A stretch of 64,000 nucleotides of DNA. Origin: Adiantum capillus-veneris. Lineage: Eukaryota > Streptophyta > Polypodiopsida > Polypodiales > Pteridaceae. Below the pieces are notes generated by a model. That model was given only the letters and a program-made list of their open reading frames with translations, did no database searches and was not told where the DNA came from. This document shows positions 1 to 11,891 of the stretch, piece by piece. A program made the translations under genes and the position numbers. Numbering within the stretch: the first letter of the stretch is position 1; each line of letters begins with the position of its first letter. The stretch is from NCBI GenBank assembly GCA_014529385.2, contig CM043958.1:119855518-119919517 (forward strand). Reading direction: 5' to 3'.

Positions 1-1384
1 TCCAAACCATCAAACAAAACCTCCTGAGAAAGCTTGAAGAATTCAAGGAAAGCTTACGGGCACACACCAAGAGATAGTAATACTCAGTGTGGAAGTTTAA
101 AGATAGTCAACCCTAGAATGATGGGAGGCATGCAACTTACGGAAAAAGGAAACTTTGTACCGAGGGATAACAAATGCCCTCGTGGACAAATTCGAATTTG
201 TAGGGAAGGGCCTTTTCATTCCCCTTCAAAAACAAATTATATGTTTCCATGCTTTCCCCCTCCCTCGTGGCGCGGCGCGATGCGATGGTGGAAGATTTAT
301 GGGCATTTAGAGTATTTCTTCAATGTATTTATAGCATGCATCAAAAACATGTGAAAAACAGGACTTCTTCAGAGAAAACAATGCCTATCCTTATCATCCA
401 AAAAGGAATGTAGAATCAGTTGTTGATATAACGTGACCGCAAGAATAAGAAATGATACAAGATTTTACCTTCAAGAAATAGAAATAGAAACGATTGTTAA
501 AAATTTAGATCCAAATTTGTACTCTTCAAACGTCAAATACTTGAAGTCAAAATCTGACAAAGGGCTTGTTTTGCAGAACTTCTTCATAGGTATACATTGA
601 ATCTTGTGGGTGTGTGCTTGGGGGATAATGGTGACAAAGTGTAGCCTTATTTTTTAAGGGCCAATGAAGACATACACGAAAAAATTTACGATATCGACCA
701 GGATCCTTACGATGCGAAAATTTTGACCTCAAGCAATTGATTACAATTTTTCGATTTAATGATTTAGTATATTGGCAAAATTATAATCTTATTCAAGCTA
801 ATAAACCACAATCAAATTGCTTGACATGTACTTTTGTATGTGTGATGCAATAAAAGTGAATGCAGCCTAGAGGGATGTCTCACTCTCGCTTGTCTCGCAG
901 CTTTTCACTGAATGATGGAGAGATGATGATCTTAAGAACGGCATTTATACGAAGTGTTCATCCCATATACAAGTTGGTAGAAAAGAAGGGCACTCTCCAA
1001 CTTGGAAGCCAACAATTTTCGTCGTAAGACAAGACTTCATAAATTCTCTGAAAACTGAATTCATTTAATAAAACACCTACCCTTTGCCTTGAAAAACAAG
1101 TCCTTGATTTATTAAATCTTTGCTATTGATCACAAGTAGTATTTGTGTGAGTTGGGATTCTAGTTGCACTTTGCAATGTCCGCAAACTTGCCGACTGTAG
1201 AATTATGTATGTGAATACACTTTGCTAGTTTTGGTGGGATACTCCATTAAGGCATATCAATGATCCACATACTTCCAAAGATACACCTCCAATGAGATTA
1301 AACTTGCTTTCTTTGATATGATTACACGATAACTTCACAAATTCAGGATAGCAATGTGCTTGAAAGGTTAGATACAAAAATTGT
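1..1384. other. Gene-free interval
   Basis: Only short reading frames with no recognisable motif are present on either strand. Composition is ordinary AT-rich intergenic DNA. I see no RNA gene or terminal repeats. Confidence 0.5.
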
Positions 1385-1870
1385 ACAGAAAATTATCAAA
1401 ATAACCTCAAATTTGTGCAACTTTCCCAAAATACCCCTGACAAGGTTTTAAAATGCTTGATTCAGTTTGATCAATATTCCCAATGTACCACTCCAATTTG
1501 TCTAAAATACCCCAAACACTCCTCAAATTTTGCCAAAACTCACAACATACATACCTCCTAGCATTTGTCGCAAAACATGTTGATTGAGATGAGAGGTAAT
1601 CAAGTCGAGAAATATGTTTGACTTGCAATATGGTTTAATGGTCTCTAAAAATGAAAAACCGCATGATTTATAAAACACAAATGCCATTATTTGTATGGGC
1701 ATTGATAGTAAATACTTGTCCATGGCACTAAGAAATAGATCCATGGTACACATAAGAATCTAGCGGCGTGAATTTTGGTCCACCTTCGTTGAAATATGTA
1801 TTTTGGGAAGTTGGAAATGAGGGTATTTTGGAAATTCTACCAATCATAGGAGTATTTTGGTAATTTTTCC
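1385..1870. repeat. Candidate foldback (MITE-like) element
   Basis: The left edge contains repeated phrases of the type AAAATAACCTCAAATTT and CCCAAAATACCCC. The right edge, read on the minus strand, repeats them (CCAAAATACTCC, CCAAAATACCCTC, CCCAAAATAC). The arms are imperfect and I could not define a target-site duplication. Similar phrases recur near 38450-38540 and 38880-38940, so this may be an old dispersed family. It could also be coincidental AT-rich similarity. Confidence 0.3.
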
Positions 1871-2269
1871 AAAATTTTGTCACATATTTATAAGAATCAT
1901 TATCATAATTTTGCTATCAATTCTACATAATTAAACTTTCATAACACTTTCGATATGGAGGATTTATAACTAAGGAGGTAAATGCCCCTGTACAATGAGG
2001 GCTACAACGTCCTTAGAGACTTGTGAGATGGTAAAACTTTTCTATTTTGCGGATTGCCTTGGTCTTATCATCAAAATCTTCCATATCTTTGATGTCGACA
2101 AGATGGAAATTTTCTGAAAATTGGGCAAGAAACTTAGCTAAAATCCTCATGTCTCTCTATTGTTCTGTTATGATAAGGCATCTTTCTTCACAAATGGCTT
2201 GCCACCAATACATCAGATATTTCATATGACTAGATTTCATACGACTGATTCTCTTTGAAGGCCAATACG

Positions 2270-2575
2270 TCTAAAGTCACCAATAGGTCCGCCTTTGTAC
2301 ATTATCGAAGCTTTTTACATACTCAGCTTCCCCCCTCATGATTGCCACCAAAAATCAAATCATCCACATAGATGCATATGATCACAATACTTCTTTATTG
2401 TCCCGCATCCCTCATGATTGCCACCAAAAATCAAATCATCCACATAGATGCATATGATCACAATACTTGTCTTATTCTCCCGCACATACAAGGAGTGATC
2501 CACATCAACCATACGAAAGCCAATAGTGATCAAAGTAGTGAAATTTATAACTACAATGTCGAGTTTTTCACCTTG
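2270..2575 (-). pseudogene. Ty1/copia reverse transcriptase fragment
   Basis: On the minus strand the frame reads GFRMVDVDHSLYVREN and then IVIICIYVDDLIFGG. This is the copia RT segment that ends in the catalytic YVDD box (the two Asp residues bind metal). A 76-bp tandem duplication (about 2335-2410 and 2411-2486) copies the YVDD region, and the second copy is out of frame. No LTRs, integrase or gag are recognisable nearby, so this is an isolated scrap. Downstream minus-strand sequence to about 2040 has scattered coding-like phrases with stops. Confidence 0.65.
2335..2486. repeat. 76-bp tandem duplication in copia RT
   Basis: Two copies, nearly identical over about 65 bp, each contain the same IYVDDLIFGGN codons on the minus strand. 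76 is not a multiple of three, so the duplication breaks the reading frame. Confidence 0.75.
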
Positions 2576-2686
2576 AAATTTAAGGTCCGATAGGATTACA
2601 ACCGGGGGTTTTCTGTTTCGACCAGCAAATTTGAAACAGGTAGGTACATGTGAAATGGAGATGAGAAAGGGCTTACAAGCTCAAAG

Positions 2687-2911
2687 CTAGTGGCGGGGGA
2701 GGAGGCCCCTCTCCTCGAAGTTCATAGCGTAGCTGATGGGGTCGTAGCGGAAAGAGTGCAGCTTCGAGGGCCGCCGCCGTCCCTCCAGCAGCTTGTGCCG
2801 GGCCCTCCTCAACATCGCCTTCCACCGCGGCGCCGCCCTGTATTGTTCCTCCTCTCCATCCTCATCTCGAAGCTCGCCATAGCCACAAAGCCCACACAAG
2901 TTGCAGCGCAT
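2687..2911 (-). CDS. Small basic plant protein, F-x-YDP-x-SYA-x-NF type
   Basis: This 74-residue frame starts at a true ATG (2911-2909) and ends at TAG. The N-terminal part has a Cys-rich start (CNLCGLCG) and an acidic patch (DEDGEEE). The middle is Arg-rich (RWKAMLRRARHKLLEGRRR). The C-terminal part reads SFRYDPISYAMNFEE. From family knowledge, many land-plant small proteins of unknown function carry a basic stretch followed by an F-x-YDP-x-SYA-x-NF(D/E) motif, and this order matches. A 41-bp GA array lies just upstream of the ATG, as CT-rich tracts often do in plant 5' UTRs. The region is GC-rich compared with its surroundings. It could be a whole gene or the last exon of a longer one. No molecular role is claimed. 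Confidence 0.5.
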   Translation of the reverse strand: MRCNLCGLCGYGELRDEDGEEEQYRAAPRWKAMLRRARHKLLEGRRRPSKLHSFRYDPISYAMNFEERGLLPRH

Positions 2912-2915
2912 GGAT

Positions 2916-2917
<2 letters not shown>

Positions 2918-2958
<41 letters not shown>
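2918..2958. repeat. GA/CT microsatellite
   Basis: Uninterrupted (GA)n of about 41 bp, lying 7 bp upstream of the ATG of the minus-strand small protein. On that strand it is a CT tract in the probable 5' UTR. Confidence 0.9.
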
Positions 2959-2960
<2 letters not shown>

Positions 2961-3302
2961 GTGCGTATCTGCTGCGCACAAACGCAGAAAGACGAGAGGG
3001 GACGGAATGTGGATGACTTAGGTTTGGGTCGCTTTTATGTGGGGCAACTTGCCCGTGTTGCAATCCTCACACGCGTAAAAACCCGATCAATATTATATTT
3101 AGCGCACAAGGCCGTTTGAAAGGGTCTTCGACAATCCGAGAACCTTCCTTGGGACCAACCTCCGGCCCCACGACACTATCGAACGCGGGGTCCTGATGAC
3201 CCCAGGGCGATGGGATCGATGGCTAAGTGCTTGGTGTGGGAATCTTGAGGGAGATAGACGGTTGGGGAAACCCACCCCCCCCAAGGAACTCGAACAACCA
3301 CC

Positions 3303-3303
<1 letters not shown>

Positions 3304-3337
<34 letters not shown>
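3304..3337. repeat. Poly-C tract (34 nt)
   Basis: Uninterrupted run of C, preceded by further C-rich sequence from about 3290. It abuts the tRNA-like SINE head at 3338-3397. The exact length in the genome is uncertain because such tracts are sequenced poorly. Confidence 0.85.
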
Positions 3338-3397
3338 AGAACTCGAACCCGCGACTCACGGTTGGCAGCGGTCACGCTAACCACGCGCCCGCATGGG
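3338..3397 (-). repeat. tRNA-derived SINE head (A-box and B-box)
   Basis: On the minus strand an A-box-like GTGGTTAGCGTG is followed about 30 bp later by a good B-box, GGGTTCGAGTTC. This is the internal RNA polymerase III promoter layout of tRNAs and SINEs. I could not draw a full cloverleaf with acceptor stem, so a SINE fragment is likelier than a functional tRNA. The poly-C (poly-G on this strand) tract follows the B-box directly. Confidence 0.5.
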
Positions 3398-3689
3398 ATT
3401 GTTTGTCCCCAAGGCGAAACCACTCTCTGATAAAGTGAACTCGGACAAGGGGGAAAGTAAACATGGACCAAAAAAGGTAAACAAGGACAAATCAGACATC
3501 GTCCGAGCTTCGCGGGGAACGAGCTTTCAGCGCCCTGGATCCCACCGCTTGCACTTCATTCAATATAGCATGTTAACTAGTGATGAGGGGAGGGGGCCCA
3601 CAAGACTTTGGTGCTCCAAGCAATCATGGCCTTCGATGGCTTGAGAACAAAAATTAAGCGCATTCGCCTTTTTTTGGATGCTCGTCCGC

Positions 3690-3691
<2 letters not shown>

Positions 3692-3764
<73 letters not shown>
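3692..3764. repeat. GA microsatellite
   Basis: Uninterrupted (GA)n of 73 bp. It generates the spurious Arg/Glu and Ser/Leu repeat frames seen in all readings here. Confidence 0.95.
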
Positions 3765-3767
<3 letters not shown>

Positions 3768-4101
3768 GCATGTTGGGTCATCGACCTGCTGCATCTGCTT
3801 GGCAATGGAGGGGAGGCTGGTTATGAAGTTAGAGAGGCGGGACCAGGGGAGCAGCTGCGTGAAGATAGAATGGAGCGCGACAGCTTGATGAGGCTGGCGA
3901 GCCTCAGTCCACAAACCCGATTGAAGCACGTTATCAGCAGATACAACCAATGAAGAGAGTGCATCCGGATGAGGCTTCCGAGCCTTAGTCGATACACGCT
4001 ATTGAAGCAGAAGTTTGGCAGTCGAGAGACCCTGATGTTGAAACGGACATTCAACCACCAACCAGTGCTACAAACCATGCGGTAGCTTCGATTCCATTGT
4101 A

Positions 4102-4104
<3 letters not shown>

Positions 4105-4186
<82 letters not shown>
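4105..4186. repeat. GA microsatellite
   Basis: Uninterrupted (GA)n of about 82 bp. No gene is recognisable between it and the LTR that starts near 4587. Confidence 0.95.
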
Positions 4187-4188
<2 letters not shown>

Positions 4189-4586
4189 CGTCTCATTGTT
4201 TACAGATCAAATGTAGTAGACTCTAAGGTGCACACCCTCATGCACAAAAGAGTTGTTTGCATGTTTTAAACAATTGTTCGCAATGCACGCAAACACAAGC
4301 ATGCTATTGTTTATTTGATGTGCATGTATACCCTAACTGAAGAACACATCCACAATTGCCAGAATCCACAGTTGCTTGTATGTGAGAGCATAGCTATGGA
4401 TGTGTGCACAAATAGTACATTTATTTGCATGTTGACACCTATATTCATTATATCCATGGCTGTCCTCCTTAAGCTGATGAACCTCTAGAATGAGCTTGAC
4501 CAACTGGGCCTCCGACCATGCCACTCCATGTTTGTGGACAGGCATGTCATGTGCACAAGATGGCCAAGTCACTTCTCTCTTTTGGC

Positions 4587-6168
<1,582 letters not shown>

Positions 6169-6520
6169 ATTACCTCTCTCTTGAAATCATTGTCGTCCTT
6201 GACTATGAGGTAGAGAAGATAAAGCCTAGTCATTAGTCCATTTGCTAGCGGGTAGAGGATCCCTATTTTACCCTACGACACTCTAGAATGGATCACTAGT
6301 TCATTTGGTGCTTGAGATCCTTAGCTGCCACAAGCATGTCTGCACTTTAGTCTGTATCAATCTTCCATAGTAGAGTAACAAACTCCACTTGGTGTTCAGG
6401 AGACGACGTCCCCACAAACATGATTCTAAGCATGCATACTTATTAGCATGTGCGCACAATAAAGAAAAAGAGAGTCTTATAAGACAAAAACATTGTTCAT
6501 TGATACATATTCACATTTGC
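6169..6520 (-). other. 3' non-coding end of gypsy element
   Basis: This lies between the chromodomain stop and the LTR. On the minus strand it has scattered phrases like the end of plant gypsy polyproteins (for example VGTSSPEHQVEFVT and VKDDNDFKREV), with stops between them. No intact gene is present. Confidence 0.4.
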
Positions 6521-6760
6521 TTACTCCAGGGAATCATTATAAGCATTGACAAGGTTTAGGTTATCCTTTAATTGTATGCCTTGCATCCATCTAGCATCTT
6601 CAAAAGGATAATTTTTAAACTTGACAAGATATCGTTGGATAGTCTTACCGCCTCGTACTACCTTGTCTTCGTGTCCGAAAATGGACTGTCTTAAGGCCAA
6701 GATCCCCACTAAGTGGGATGTCTTCATAGCATTGTGTAATATCAGCTGTAAAGATATCAA
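6521..6760 (-). pseudogene. Ty3/gypsy integrase chromodomain fragment
   Basis: The C-terminal half reads QRYLVKFKNYPFEDARWM and ends LNLVNAYNDSLE before a stop. The Y-L-V-K-(F/W)-K-x-(Y/L)-P-x-E-(D/E)-A-x-W pattern is the chromodomain that chromoviral Ty3/gypsy integrases carry at their C-terminus to direct integration to modified histones. The integrase core expected upstream is missing. Instead the sequence switches near 6714 to an unrelated RT-like frame. The N-terminal part of the open frame (above about 6700) is read-through from that other sequence. This is a remnant, not a functional gene. Confidence 0.7.
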
Positions 6761-7690
6761 AAATATGTTCAGGAAGGTTTAGTGTTACTTCTGTAGAATT
6801 TTTTGTCAGCCAGAAGGGATTGTATTGGATATTTAGGAAATCCTTGCATATTTTATGCTTCTCTACACAAATGAGTTCTAATTCTGTAAGAATAATATCC
6901 AGGCAAAGAGTAATATCTTTGGTGATATATGTAAAGACACAGTTAGAGGCATCAAAAATCCATCTGAATTTAGTTTGTGAAATTTATATGTAGGAAATAG
7001 TACTGGTAACTTGGTGTTACTGATAGCGTAGCCAAGCTGTCCTAAATGTTTAGAGATCTTGTTAGAGATATCTTGCAGTGTTTTGTTGGTATGACAGAAT
7101 TCTTTTCCTGATACTCGATCCCGAGCTGCTTTCCAAGCAAGGTATTTGCACATAATAGTAGGATAGTTAGAGCTTTTGTCAAGCCCGACCACCAACCATT
7201 TATCTTAGATTAGTTGAAAGTCCAAAGCTAGCTGAGGTGTAAGCCAAGAACTATCAGAAGAAAGCCACTTTCTAGGAAGTAGAGAAATTTTGTGAAGGAA
7301 GCATTCCTTTACTAATTCCTTTAAGTCCTGTAGGACTGTCATCTCCAGTCGGAGAGCACTGACAAGGTCAGTGAGGCAGCTAAGTAAAGCTGATAGGGCA
7401 AAGTAAGGGTTTTTTGGATACTTGGGTATGTGATTGAGTCGTTTGGCCAATAACTTACGTATTGTGACATTATCGTTAATGCTAAGGTCTTGAGTACAGA
7501 CATGGTTCCCAAATCCTTCAAAATTCCTACAGAATGAGGTAAATTGAATGCATGTACAATAAGGGATTGTTTCTTGTCTAAGAAAGTCCTTATTTAAAAC
7601 TAATCCTTTTATAGGATGATGATATCTCCATCCAATGAGAATATTGTCAAGCAGTTTATGATTCCCAAAAAAATAAGTCAAAGCACTCAC
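6714..7690 (-). pseudogene. Reverse-transcriptase-like ORF, truncated after motif A
   Basis: The frame opens with a region containing NHVCTQDLSIND and IRKLLAKRLNHIP, which resembles an upstream motif of Penelope-like or related RTs (a V-T-x-D-L block, then L-R-x-L-x-K-G). A TAA at 7205-7207 is followed in frame by WLVVGLDKSSNYPTIMCK, then FPTYKFHK. A one-frame slip near 6985 leads to KFRWIFDASNC, and the sequence ends with FTADITQCYEDIPL. That last block fits RT motif A, with the catalytic Asp in ADIT. Motifs B and C (the DD box) are absent because the sequence changes at about 6714 to a gypsy chromodomain. The lesions are one stop, one frameshift and truncation. Assignment to the Penelope/Chlamys group is inference from motif memory; the RT nature is better supported. 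Confidence 0.5.
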
Positions 7691-7832
7691 AAAAAAGACT
7701 TTTTGGTAAGATCCAATCGAGAACTATGTTGTGAAACAGACAGTGTATGTAGATAGCACCACAATTCGAATCATCTTTGTTGAGAACATTTCTTCCACAT
7801 GGGTTTGTAAAGACCTGCAATATAGCCAGGGG

Positions 7833-9376
7833 TCATATTTCACGAAAGTTTCTGATTGCAGGGAATCTTCCTCTCCCTCTTGTAAAGCTACGAGACTTTC
7901 CTCGATTACATGAGGAGCTAGGTGTAAAAAACGAGGTGAAAGAGTTGGGAGGCGCCAAAGAGTTAGCTCTTTTTAGAGCGGGAGAATCATCTTCTTCAAT
8001 ACAAGGTTTGAGCAGATTAGTGATGAATTTGACTCCTTTGTAGTTAGCATAAGTGATGAGGTATAGACCGGGCTCATCAACTTTAAATTCTTTAAGAATA
8101 TCATGCATAAGACCTCTGAAGATATTAAAGGCAATTTGTGCAATCACAATCTGCTTAGCCTGTCCTCCTAGCCATGAGTAGATGAGGGATAGATGAAAGT
8201 CGACTGGTTTCTCTGGGAATAGCAGATCCAAACGGTTGAGGATATACCATATTGCATGATCAAACCACATGATGCTTGATTCACAGGTAGCTTTGGGGTC
8301 AACAAATCTGCAAGCACATTGCACATAGGGACGGAAGATATTCCAGATAGACTCTATGTAGAAATCTGGGTTACTTTTCGCAAATTCCATGCTACCCTTA
8401 GTACGTATGTACAATCCAGCATTTGAGGGGCATTTGGAGTGGTCGATAAGATGAAGGTTAAAGGGGGCTTTAATCAGTTCTCCCTTGTCCAAGAATTGCC
8501 CACCTTTAAGAATCTTGAGTTTACAGTCTTCCATTGTTGAGGCGCGAAGGTTGGCCAAGTATACCCAGGTTTCACTAAGAATAGGAGCCAGGAAGGCTTT
8601 GTTTGGTAGAACCCACAGTTGATGGTCAACTCCGAGAGATTCAATTTCTATTTGTCTTATTGGTAAGACAGGAAAGACTTTTGAGATTTTAGGTACCATC
8701 TCAAGGAGGTTAACATCATTGAGAGAGCAAAGATTATTTTGAAACTCTTTTACTGCTTCTAGTGCTGCACTATCTTGACAGAAAATGCCACCATTTGGAG
8801 GGATGGAGGGGGTATTTGGGGTGCAGACAAATGAGTGGTTAAGCCCATAGAGTTTTCTAAGGAAATTTGACAGCTCATCTCCAGATGAGGAGAACAGGGC
8901 AAGCTCTTGCTGGTATTGTGAAGCAAGGACAGGAAGTTGGTAAATATATTGGGATAGCAGATTAACACCTTCTAAGGGGTCTTTGTCCAATGTAGCCAGA
9001 ATTTTTACCCAGCCATTAAAAGATAACATATGCAAGACAGAAAGTTTTTTGTCCGAAACAAGAGCTGAATCATAAATAAGCTGTGAAGCATCCAAACTGC
9101 TAATACATCTGAGGACCAAAGAGGAAGCCACAGAGAGGGGCTCCGCGGTAAGTTCCAATCCTTGAGATGAAGCAAGTGTCTGCAAAAACAATGAGATCGG
9201 GATTACTTTTTCTTGCCATAGTATGTGATACATAATTTGGCTTTCCTAGCAAGGAAAGGTCTAGTGCTAGCATTTAGGGCATCCTTTCGTGTATGGTCTT
9301 TAAGGTAGAGCTTAATTTGATCAAGAATCTTTGCATGATTCTCAGGGTTGTGATTAGTACTCATGCGAGCTGTCAT
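7833..9376 (-). pseudogene. Unrecognised ~510-codon protein with basic RG-rich tail
   Basis: An open frame of 466 codons (7833-9233) joins, through a one-frame slip within 9203-9233, to an upstream frame whose ATGs lie at 9376 and 9364 (the second begins MSTNHNPENHAK). The protein looks largely helical and neutral, with several aromatic-rich segments (FRPYVQCACRFVDP, MWFDHAIWYILNRL). It ends in a Ser/Arg/Gly-rich basic tail (GKSRSFTRGRGRF) of the kind that binds nucleic acid in Gag or nucleocapsid proteins. I do not recognise the family. It precedes the RT-like ORF on the same strand with a gap of about 140 bp, so it may be ORF1 (Gag-like) of that element. An endogenous viral capsid or nucleoprotein is the main alternative. 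So long a frame among decayed neighbours suggests recent origin or selection. Confidence 0.5.
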
Positions 9377-9399
9377 TCTATAACGTGAGTAGTCCTGAA

Positions 9400-11500
9400 A
9401 CAGAGGTGACATAAAAATTAGCAAAGTGTCTATATTGTAAAGTCTTTTTGGTCCTCAAACCTTCAACCCGCAAAGTCTGAGACTATGGTAGCCGTGAGCA
9501 GGGAACCAGAAAAGAGTCTAAAAGGGGCCACCTAACACCAGTCTACCAATGAAGGATTTACCGACTGTGGGTCCAATTTAGAGTTCCATTCCTACGATAA
9601 TTTCCTAGGGCAGCACCCTGGTTTCCCCGAAGAGAAGAAACCTTATGTATAGGATGTGTGTGTAGCTGTTTAAACCTTAACTAATAAGACATAATTGAAT
9701 TTTTACATTCAAAAGACAGTTGGCCAAGGAATAATGAATTGATATGTACAAAAATAACTCTGTATCAGAATTATTTAGGTACAATGATTGTAGGAAAGAG
9801 ATCCTCTTTCAGTAAGGTTGGTAGTAAAAGAACTTCCCCGTTCCTCAGTGGGTATTTCATCACAGTAATGTTGCTTGCCAAAGAAAAGAAAACCCTCCAA
9901 GATAAGATAGAGTCCTTACCTACATCCATCCAAACAAGACAATAGTTCAGTTAGCCTTGGATGTGTTTACAGGTATCAATGGACCATATCAGTTGTTATC
10001 CATGTCCATCTTACAGAATTTAATTACTTTAGACAAGCTTAGGTTATTAGATGTTTTAGCAGTCTTTACATATTCCTTCCAGAATCAGTGGTACAATTTA
10101 CCTTCTAATCTGAGTGGTGAAATCTACGAAGAATCAAGAGTTTTCTTTAGAAAATTTTAAAGAATAGTGAAGTTTATTTGTTAAGCCATACCTTGGTATC
10201 TATGCTTGAACCCATAGCAGTAACCATATACTTACTAATCAATAGAGTATAAAAAAGACTCCATTTTTACCAAGTGGAACCACATTTCTCGAGCCATATC
10301 TCAGTATTTATGTCAAGTTTGAGGGTACCAGCCATATACTTACCTTCAACCTCCCAAGATTTCTCCATAGCTCTGTAGCTATGCTTATACTCACAGTAGC
10401 AACCATATACTTACCAAACACAAATAGAGTATATAAAAAAACCCCATTTTTTTCAAGTGAAACTTTATGTCATGAGCCAAAGGCCAGTTTTTTACGCCAA
10501 AGCTGAGAGTGTATACTTACCTTCAAATCTTCAAATTTTTCATTAAGTCCTTAGCATTCAATACAGTTCGGTAGTGTTCAGCCATGTTTTTAGCCAAGAT
10601 ATTTTCAAGTTTCCACCGGCATGGTTTAAGATAACCCCAACACCTTCTCCTCATATGACATCATGAGGGAAGGTATTATGCAGATGTCCAAGAGTTGCCA
10701 TATTTCTTAAAACAGAAAAGCCATACGTATCCTTGTCGGTGTCAAACAGAATTTTATCACCAAAAAATCCACAAGCTTTCGAAAAACCCAAGGTTCCATT
10801 CACATCCCATGTGGTTACTAGCCTTTGCTTCAGGCCAGAGCTAAAACGAAAGAGCTATATACTTACCCCTTTTCCTTTAAATCCAAGTGTTTATTCATCA
10901 TTAAAAATTGTAATGTCCGGTTACTGTTAGGCCTGCAAAAGGAAGACCAGTGTCGGCTAAAACAGAGCCCAAAGAAAAGCCTGTAACGGCAAAAACATAG
11001 CCCTTTTCTTTTTTTGCAAAAAAACCTTAGTCAAGTCGGTAAACAGCAAGACCTGCAGCGGCTTAGGTCAAGCCAAGAGAACTAATGATGCACAGTTCTT
11101 TCCTTTAAAAGCTCAGTCGATAGCAAATGCCCCCAATCCTTCTCATAAGTCCCATTAGGTGTGCTTTCATTCAATCAGAGAATGCCTTGCTACCATATCT
11201 AAGGGTTACAACAGTTATTTGAAAAAAAACCCATCTACGCAGAGTATTGCCAAAATTCTTAAAGTAAAAACCCTACGAAAATGAATGTTATACAGTTTAA
11301 AAGCTACGCTATGAGAGCTTACTGCAAGCAGTACCAAATGTTTTTCTATTTAGAAGCAACCAAAGTTCAAAGAATTTTTTCTCAAAAAAAGCCTTAGAGA
11401 AAAACCTGAGTATTTTGTGCAGAGAGCTCCATAGCTCGGACAGTGAAGCAGACGGTATACTGGTTTTAGTCAGAACAACAAAATAACACACAAGCTAAGT
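9400..11500 (-). other. Non-coding leader of the unrecognised ORF
   Basis: No reading frame of interest is present. On the minus strand the motif GTAAGTATA, a perfect plant 5' splice-site core, occurs five times: near 10232, 10342, 10413, 10520 and 10867. The three upstream contexts around 10180-10490 are related to one another, as an irregular ~110-190-bp repeat. A matching acceptor-like tract (CCTCTGTTTCAG) ends near 9397, just before the first ATG. A multi-donor spliced leader is possible, but no transcript evidence can be seen here. Confidence 0.35.
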
Positions 11501-11837
11501 GAGGGGCAAGGTGCGCCCTCACCTTATTTATAGAGGTTGAGCTGCATTTCTTGAGCGTGATCGGTGAGAGAGGCAAGCCGCCCTGCTGTGTAGCGTCTTC
11601 AAGTGATGCACAGAAAGTTTTGCAAGGGGAGATCCCAGCCCAGGATGCGGAGGCCGCCTACTATTTGTCATGAAATTCCAATGTTTTTACTCACGCCCAA
11701 TTCTAGGAGAGATTTGTTATGCAAGGGCATAGTCCCACAGGCCATAAGTGGCATGTTATGAGTCAGTGTCCCATAATTGCTTCAGAAGAGGGGGGGGGAT
11801 ATAGAAGGAGGGAGAAAATAAAGCATTAATAGTACCA

Positions 11838-11840
<3 letters not shown>

Positions 11841-11890
<50 letters not shown>
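11841..11890. repeat. TG microsatellite
   Basis: Uninterrupted (TG)n of 50 bp. Confidence 0.95.

Positions 11891-11891
<1 letters not shown>

Noticed and set aside
3338-3397. Functional tRNA gene
   Set aside because: A and B boxes are present but no acceptor or anticodon stem could be paired; the other tRNA-like pieces fail in the same way.
3600-3830. Arg/Glu and Ser/Leu repeat reading frames
   Set aside because: They are translations of the GA microsatellite in each frame, with no independent coding sequence. The same holds near 2900, 27050 and 28250.
8030-8090. GIY-YIG endonuclease reading of GLYLITYANYKG in the unknown ORF
   Set aside because: The second YIG block, the Arg and the Glu of the fold are not seen at suitable spacing.
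7833-9233. Assignment of the unknown ORF to a rhabdovirus-like nucleoprotein
   Set aside because: General helical character and a basic tail are not enough, and I could not point to a diagnostic motif. It is left as unrecognised.
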